A stretch of DNA of 10,617 nucleotides. Origin: Burkholderiales bacterium. GTDB lineage: Bacteria > Pseudomonadota > Gammaproteobacteria > Burkholderiales > JAEUOS01. Under the pieces are notes generated by a model. That model was not told where the DNA came from, searched no databases, and saw only the letters and a list, made by a program, of their open reading frames with translations. The stretch covers positions 1 to 10,617 of the forward strand of contig CANGUJ010000097.1 in NCBI GenBank assembly GCA_947456845.1. The letters run 5' to 3'. Position 1 is the stretch's first letter, and every line of letters begins with the position of its first letter. Below, one piece after another: positions 7,062 through 10,617 of this stretch. The translations under genes and the position numbers were made by a program.

Positions 7062-7206
7062 TGTCGTATTCCTTGTGCTTGCATCGCGGACGCGGCCGGC
7101 GAGCGTCGTTGGATCGAAGCGCATCTTGGTCCGCCGCGCGCGCCATGCCTATGAGAGGAAACCCGGGCGCCGCCGCCGGTGCTGCGTGCGCCGATGACTG
7201 CGCGCC
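7062..7206 (-). other. nhaR-antiporter intergenic leader
   Basis: This is a 145-nt gap between the nhaR stop and the preferred GTG start of the antiporter, both on the minus strand. It contains the ribosome site AAGGA and a small hairpin, GACGC/GCGTC, at 7089-7093 and 7103-7107 with a 9-nt loop. The section 7062-7124 is also open in the antiporter frame, so it could be N-terminal coding sequence if ATG 7124 is used. I see no T-tract terminator, so read-through from nhaR is likely. No known sodium or lithium riboswitch class could be matched by eye. Confidence 0.4.
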
Positions 7207-8106
7207 TCATGCGAAGGTGATGTCGCGCGCGGCCCGGCTGATGGCCAGCACCGCCGGATGCGTGAGCCTGCGCTCGCCCGAAATGGCGAAGATCTGGTCG
7301 GTCACCTCGTCGGTCTCGCCGACGCGCCGCACGTCGAACTGCTGCTCGATCTGCGCGGCCACCAGCGCCGGGGCGACGAAAAACCCCGCGCCTTCCTGGC
7401 CGAAGGCCTTGAGGAGCGCGGTGTCGTCGAACTCCGCGACCACCCGCGGGCGGATGTCCTGCTGCTCGAACCAGCGCAGCACGCGCTTGCGCAGGGCCGA
7501 GTCCTCGCCGTGCAGGAGCGCCGGCGCGCCGTCCAGGCTCCCGGGAAATCCGCGCCGCAGGCGCGCGGCGAGCGCCGGCGCGGCCAGGAACGCGACGCCG
7601 CACTCGCCCAGCAGGTGGTTGAAGCCGCGCACGTTGAGCGAGGCGTCCATCGGCCGGTCCGAGATCACCAGGTCGAGGCGATGCACCGACAGCTCCGCAA
7701 GCAGGTCCGCCAGGCGGCCTTCGCGGCAGATCAGCCGCGGTGCCCGATCCAGCGCCAGCGCCGGCTGCAGGATACGGTAGGTCAGCGAGCGCCCGACGAC
7801 ATTGGATACGCCGACGCGGAAGTCGGATTGCCGTGCGCCCAGCGGCTGGCGCAGCGCCGCCTGCAGTTCCTCCCCGGCGGAGAACGCCCGCTCGGCGTAC
7901 TCCATCACCATGCGCCCGGTGTCGGTGAGTTCCAGGTTGCGGCCGGCGCGCCGGAACAGCGGTTCGCCGATGGCCTCCTCGAGCAGGCGCATCTGGCCGC
8001 TGATCGACTGCGGCGTCACATGCAGGCGCTCGGACGCCTTGGCGACGCCGCCCGCCTTGGCGATGGTCCAGAAGTAGTGCAGGTGCTTGTAGTTGAGTGC
8101 GCGCAT
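7207..8106 (-). CDS. nhaR: LysR-family activator resembling NhaR
   Basis: Cytoplasmic DNA-binding regulator (299 aa; E. coli NhaR is 301). In E. coli NhaR senses Na+/Li+ and activates nhaA. The N-terminal winged helix-turn-helix reads LNYKHLHYFWTIAKAGGVAKA, with recognition helix HVTPQSISGQMRLLEE, very close to the NhaR pattern. In the effector domain, LDLVISDRPMD, LGECGVAFLA and AEFDDTALLKAFG match NhaR-specific segments as I recall them. ATG 8106 is chosen because NhaR proteins begin just before LNYxHLxYFW; the frame is open to 8199, but those 31 extra residues look unrelated. No good Shine-Dalgarno site precedes 8106, so the start is fairly rather than fully sure. It is divergent from the TRAP genes and lies upstream of a putative Na+/H+ antiporter, which fits a sodium-stress regulator. 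Confidence 0.9.
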   Translation of the reverse strand: MRALNYKHLHYFWTIAKAGGVAKASERLHVTPQSISGQMRLLEEAIGEPLFRRAGRNLELTDTGRMVMEYAERAFSAGEELQAALRQPLGARQSDFRVGVSNVVGRSLTYRILQPALALDRAPRLICREGRLADLLAELSVHRLDLVISDRPMDASLNVRGFNHLLGECGVAFLAAPALAARLRRGFPGSLDGAPALLHGEDSALRKRVLRWFEQQDIRPRVVAEFDDTALLKAFGQEGAGFFVAPALVAAQIEQQFDVRRVGETDEVTDQIFAISGERRLTHPAVLAISRAARDITFA

Positions 8107-8141
8107 GGTTGTCTGGGAGCTTGCGGGTGGGCGGAATCGGG

Positions 8142-8183
8142 TCAGGGTTAACCTTGGTGGGTGGAAAAGTTTCTCAGGGTTAA
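8142..8183. repeat. Paired 10-nt direct repeat TCAGGGTTAA, candidate regulator site
   Basis: Identical copies at 8142-8151 and 8174-8183 start 32 nt apart, about three helical turns, so both face the same side of the helix. Both lie between the candidate nhaR promoter and the nhaR start. LysR-type proteins bind as tetramers to spaced half-sites, so autoregulatory binding by NhaR is a reasonable guess. Confidence 0.45.
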
Positions 8184-8195
8184 TACTAAGGATAA

Positions 8196-8224
8196 ACATT
8201 ACTTACTGATACAGATTACTCCAA
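8196..8224 (-). promoter_or_regulatory. Candidate sigma70 promoter for nhaR
   Basis: On the minus strand TTGGAG (8219-8224) and TAATGT (8196-8201) are separated by exactly 17 nt, close to the TTGACA-N17-TATAAT consensus, in an AT-rich stretch. Transcription would start near 8189 and give an 80-nt leader containing both direct-repeat copies. Confidence 0.45.
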
Positions 8225-8428
8225 AAAAACGAATTTATTCGAAATATAAATCGACTTTTCTCGGCACGGCTCGAGCACTACATTCGCCGTTCGTATCAAA
8301 CCGCCCGAACCGGAACCGCGCGGCCGTTCGCCTGCGGCAGGTGGGTCCCTCTGCCAGCGCCCGGGGCCTGCAAGGTCCGGTCGAAGTCTTCTCAAACCGC
8401 ATGTCATCTCTTGCAAAGGATTTCCACC

Positions 8429-9520
8429 ATGGAACGTCGTGACTTTCTGAAAAAAGCTTCTGTTGGCGCCGGCACGGGCGCCGCCATCCTCGGCGCGCCC
8501 GCCATCGTCAGCGCCCAGCCCACCGTGCGCTGGCGCTGCTCGTCGGGCTTCCCGAAATCGCTGGATACCCTCTTCGGCGGTGCCGAAGACGCCGCCAAGC
8601 GCATCAGCGAGGCTACCGGTGGCCGCTTCCAGATCACCGTCGCCGCCGCCGGCGAGATCGTGCCCATGCCGCAGGCGGCCGACGCGGTCGCCTCGGGCAC
8701 CGTCGAATGCTCGCACACCGCAGCGTTTTACTATGTCGGCAAGGATCCCGCGTGGGCGTTCGGCACCGCCGTGCCCTTCGGCATGAACTTCCGCCAGCAC
8801 AACGCGTGGTGGAAGATGGGCGGCGGCGAGAAGCTGTTCAACGACTTCCTCAAGCCGCAGGGCATGCAGTACATCCTGGCGGGCAACACCGGCGCGCAGA
8901 TGGGTGGCTGGTTCCGCAAGGAAATCAATTCGATGGAAGACGTCAAGGGCCTGAAGATGCGCATCGCCGGCCTCGGCGGCCGGGTGTGGCAGGCCGCCGG
9001 CGCGGTGCCGCAGCAGATCCCCGGCGGCGACATCTACCCATCGCTCGAGAAAGGCACCATCGACGCGGCCGAATGGGTGGGGCCGTATGACGACGAGAGA
9101 CTCGGCTTCAACAAGGTCGCCCGTTTCTACTACTACCCGGGCTTCTGGGAAGGCGGCGCGGCCCTGGGCTGGCTGGTCAACGACAAGGCCTGGAACGCGC
9201 TCACCCCGGAATACCGCGCGATCTTCACCTCCGCATCCCTGGAGGCCAACGCGGTGATGATGGCCAAGTACGACGCCCGCAACCCGCCGGCGCTGCGCCG
9301 CCTGATCGCCGGGGGCACCCAGATCAAGCCGTTCCCGCGCCCGGTGCTCGAGGCCTTCTACAAGGTGGCCCAGACCATGTACCAGGAAATCGGCTCGACC
9401 AACGCCAACTTCAAGCGCATGCATGACAACTACAGCGCTTTCCAGAAGGAATCGGCGAGCTGGATGCGGGTGACGGAGAACACCTTCGACGACTTCATGG
9501 CGGCGATGCTGCGTTCCTGA
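8429..9520 (+). CDS. takP: TRAP transporter substrate-binding protein, TakP-like (2-oxoacid/pyruvate type)
   Basis: Periplasmic receptor (363 aa) that captures the solute and delivers it to the DctQM membrane complex. Residues 1-29 form a signal peptide with a twin-arginine motif (ERRDFLKKA, R3-R4) and an AxA-type cleavage site after VSA29, implying Tat export of the folded protein. The mature part closely resembles R. sphaeroides TakP as I recall it: FPKSLDTLFGGAE (41-53), GGNTG-like GNTGAQMGGWFRKEIN (152-167), GLKMRIAG with conserved R178, QQIPGGDIYPSLEKGTIDA (195-213) and EWVGPYDDE (215-223). TakP binds 2-oxoacids such as pyruvate together with Na+, with a Glu-Trp pair like E215-W216 in the ion site. 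ATG 8429 has AAAGGA 8 nt upstream; the in-frame codon at 8411 is less likely. Exact ligand is inferred. Confidence 0.93.
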   Translation: MERRDFLKKASVGAGTGAAILGAPAIVSAQPTVRWRCSSGFPKSLDTLFGGAEDAAKRISEATGGRFQITVAAAGEIVPMPQAADAVASGTVECSHTAAFYYVGKDPAWAFGTAVPFGMNFRQHNAWWKMGGGEKLFNDFLKPQGMQYILAGNTGAQMGGWFRKEINSMEDVKGLKMRIAGLGGRVWQAAGAVPQQIPGGDIYPSLEKGTIDAAEWVGPYDDERLGFNKVARFYYYPGFWEGGAALGWLVNDKAWNALTPEYRAIFTSASLEANAVMMAKYDARNPPALRRLIAGGTQIKPFPRPVLEAFYKVAQTMYQEIGSTNANFKRMHDNYSAFQKESASWMRVTENTFDDFMAAMLRS

Positions 9521-9540
9521 TTTTTCGTGGTGCAGTGGCA

Positions 9541-9589
9541 CGGCACAGGCCCCGCACGACGGGGCCCGTGCCGCGGCCTTGTGCCTTTT
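9541..9589 (+). terminator. Strong intercistronic hairpin after takP (partial terminator or mRNA stabiliser)
   Basis: CGGCAC (9541-9546) and GGCCCCG (9548-9554) pair with CGGGGCC (9560-9566) and GTGCCG (9568-9573), across a 5-nt loop with a single A-C mismatch. This makes a 13-pair, very GC-rich stem. Four T's occur 13 nt downstream (9586-9589), not directly at the stem, so termination is probably partial. Such hairpins after receptor genes commonly protect the upstream mRNA or reduce read-through, so the receptor outnumbers the membrane subunits. Confidence 0.7.
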
Positions 9590-9652
9590 GTCCAACAAGA
9601 ATCATGTCCGCCGGGGCACGCCCGCGCGGATGCAACATGACAGGTGCAAGGC

Positions 9653-10261
9653 ATGAACGGCATTCTCGCTTTGACGAGGTTCATCGACGGCGTGAGCGAG
9701 CGCATCGGCCGCTTCGTCTACTGGCTGCTCCTGATCGCGGTGCTCATCAGCACGGTCAACGCGATCACCCGCAAGGCCTTCAACATCGGCTCGAACGCCT
9801 TTCTCGAGGCGCAGTGGTACCTGTTCGCGGCCGTGTTCATGCTGGGCGCGGGCTACGTGTTCCTGCACGACCAGCATGTGCGCATCGACATCGTCTCCAG
9901 TCGCCTGAAGCGCAAGACCCAGGTGCTCATCGACGTCATCGGCATCGCCCTGTTCTTGATCCCGCTGTGCCTGGTGGTGGCCTACATGGCCCTGCCCTCG
10001 GTCATGCTGGCCTACAACACCAATGAGGTGTCGGCCAACCCCGGCGGGCTGACCCGCTGGCCGCTCTACGTGCTGGTGCCGATCGGCTTCGTGCTGCTGG
10101 CCGTGCAGGCCCTGTCCGAACTCATCAAGCGCGTCGCCTTCCTGATGGGGCGCGCGCCCGACCCGCACGCCAAGCCCGAGAAGACCGACGAGGAGATGCT
10201 GCTGGAGGAACTGCAGCGGGAACTCGCCGCCGAGGAAGCAAAAAAAGGGGCAGCTAAATGA
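9653..10261 (+). CDS. TRAP transporter small membrane subunit, DctQ/TakQ family
   Basis: Inner-membrane subunit (202 aa) that, with the large subunit, forms the sodium-driven TRAP translocator. Four hydrophobic helices are visible at about 19-41, 53-71, 92-116 and 134-157, as usual for DctQ. The family motif HVRIDI (75-80) follows helix 2, and the segment EAQWYLFA (52-59) is also typical. The C-terminal tail (about 168-202) is cytoplasmic-looking, strongly acidic then lysine-rich, and probably helical (EEMLLEELQRELAAEEAKK). ATG 9653 is chosen because AGGTG (9642-9646) lies 6 nt upstream; the GTG at 9644 is part of that ribosome site. Its stop overlaps the next start as ATGA. It follows takP after a hairpin-bearing 132-nt gap. 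Confidence 0.92.
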   Translation: MNGILALTRFIDGVSERIGRFVYWLLLIAVLISTVNAITRKAFNIGSNAFLEAQWYLFAAVFMLGAGYVFLHDQHVRIDIVSSRLKRKTQVLIDVIGIALFLIPLCLVVAYMALPSVMLAYNTNEVSANPGGLTRWPLYVLVPIGFVLLAVQALSELIKRVAFLMGRAPDPHAKPEKTDEEMLLEELQRELAAEEAKKGAAK

Positions 10262-10617
10262 ACTGGATCGCCGCCAACCTGCCGCCGATCATGTTCGGCT
10301 CGCTGCTGGTGCTGCTGCTCACCGGCTTTCCGGTCGCCTTCGGGCTGGCCACCTGCGGCATCCTGTTCGGCCTGATCGCGGTCTGGCTCGAACTCGCGCC
10401 TGCGCAGTTCTTCAACGCCCTGCCGCTGCGCGTGTACGGCATCATGTCCAACGACACGCTGCTGGCCATCCCGTTCTTCACCTTCATGGGCCTGATCCTC
10501 GAACGCAGCCGCATGGCCGAGGACCTGCTGGAGACCATCGGCCAGGTGTTCGGGCCGCTGCGCGGCGGCCTGGCGGTCGCGGTGGTGGTGGTCGGGGCGA
10601 TGCTGGCCGCTACCACC
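10258..10617 (+). CDS. TRAP transporter large membrane subunit, DctM/TakM family (3' end outside window)
   Basis: First 120 residues of the large translocating subunit, cut by the window end; full members have about 430 aa or more. It begins MNWIAANLPPIMFGSLLVLLLTGFPVAFGLA, a family-typical first helix with the GFPVAF signature. This is followed by TLLAIPFFTFMGLILERS and AEDLLETIGQVFGPLRGGLAVAVVVVGAMLAATT, the known DctM pattern around helices 2-4. ATG 10258 overlaps the dctQ stop (ATGA) and has a G-rich ribosome site (AAAAAAGGGG, 10241-10250) 7 nt upstream. DctM subunits carry the Na+ and substrate path, so this gene would make the uptake sodium-dependent. Confidence 0.95.
   Translation, partial: MNWIAANLPPIMFGSLLVLLLTGFPVAFGLATCGILFGLIAVWLELAPAQFFNALPLRVYGIMSNDTLLAIPFFTFMGLILERSRMAEDLLETIGQVFGPLRGGLAVAVVVVGAMLAATT

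Larger units (their letters stand above)
8107..8428. promoter_or_regulatory. Divergent, partly AT-rich control region between nhaR and takP
   Basis: This 322-nt stretch has no supportable gene. The section 8165-8260 is strikingly AT-rich against the GC-rich surroundings. It contains the direct repeat TCAGGGTTAA (8142-8151 and 8174-8183, 32 nt apart) and a 5-2-5 inverted repeat CGAAT-TT-ATTCG (8230-8241). It also has a possible plus-strand -10, TATAAA (8245-8250), lacking a good -35. From about 8300 it becomes GC-rich, giving the TRAP mRNA a leader of over 150 nt if transcription starts near 8257. The leader includes a small 5-bp hairpin, GGCAG/CTGCC (8336-8340, 8351-8355). Confidence 0.6.

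Noticed and set aside
4633..7146. Long minus-strand open frame (about 840 codons) across the MetE-like gene and antiporter
   Set aside because: It is in another frame than the antiporter and antisense to the zinc-ligand-complete MetE-like gene; its composition is low-complexity and frame-shadow-like.
8263..8276. GG-N10-GC spacing like a sigma54 -24/-12 promoter before takP
   Set aside because: Only the GG and GC dinucleotides fit; the flanking bases (CGGCAC and GAGC) do not match TGGCAC and TTGC well, and such spacing is common by chance in GC-rich DNA.
8161..8442. Possible 93-codon gene starting at GTG in the nhaR-takP gap
   Set aside because: It covers the promoter-like AT-rich block, changes composition midway, overlaps the takP start and resembles no family I recognise.
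1..10617. CRISPR arrays, tRNA/rRNA genes, insertion sequences or phage genes
   Set aside because: I found no regularly spaced repeats, no cloverleaf-like or rRNA sequence, and no transposase, integrase or phage protein in any frame.

Overview
The window is high-GC, densely packed bacterial DNA with ATGA start/stop overlaps, short gaps and Shine-Dalgarno-type sites. The TakP-type TRAP transporter, the NhaR-type regulator and the peptide-type ABC transporter suggest a proteobacterium, most likely a betaproteobacterium of the Rhodocyclales/Burkholderiales type. That placement is an inference from protein resemblance and base composition; no rRNA or other marker gene is present.

Layout. (1) 1-3892, plus strand: most of an oligopeptide/dipeptide-type ABC importer. 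It has permease B (5' end cut by the window), permease C, an OppF/DppF-like ATPase and an OppD/DppD-like ATPase. The substrate-binding protein is not here and probably lies upstream. The ATPases are in F-then-D order, joined by an ATGA overlap. A GC-rich stem-loop sits between permease C and the first ATPase. (2) 3920-4555, minus strand: a compact vapBC toxin-antitoxin pair with visibly lower GC and different codon use, wedged tail-to-tail against the ABC operon. This looks like an acquired cassette. (3) 4675-5811, plus strand: a stand-alone catalytic-domain homologue of cobalamin-independent methionine synthase (MetE family) with the full His/Cys/Glu/Cys zinc ligand set. (4) 5808-8106, minus strand: an NhaR-type LysR activator followed by a membrane protein of the putative Na+/H+ antiporter type. 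The antiporter and MetE-like genes overlap at their stop codons on one CTAG. (5) 8107-8428: an AT-rich divergent control region with a good sigma70-like promoter towards nhaR and a 10-nt direct repeat. (6) 8429-10617, plus strand: a TRAP transporter with a Tat-exported TakP-like 2-oxoacid receptor, a small DctQ-type membrane subunit, and the start of the large DctM-type subunit, which is cut by the window end. A strong hairpin between the receptor and membrane genes probably tunes their ratio.

How the parts may work together. TRAP transporters use the sodium gradient, and the closest family I recognise for the receptor (TakP) binds its 2-oxoacid together with Na+. Facing it across one control region is a gene pair that looks like a sodium-responsive regulator plus a sodium exporter. 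The right half of the window therefore reads as a possible sodium-coupled organic-acid uptake module with its own sodium recycling. The individual parts belong to known families; only the arrangement is potentially new. I saw no CRISPR array, insertion sequence, prophage, tRNA or rRNA.
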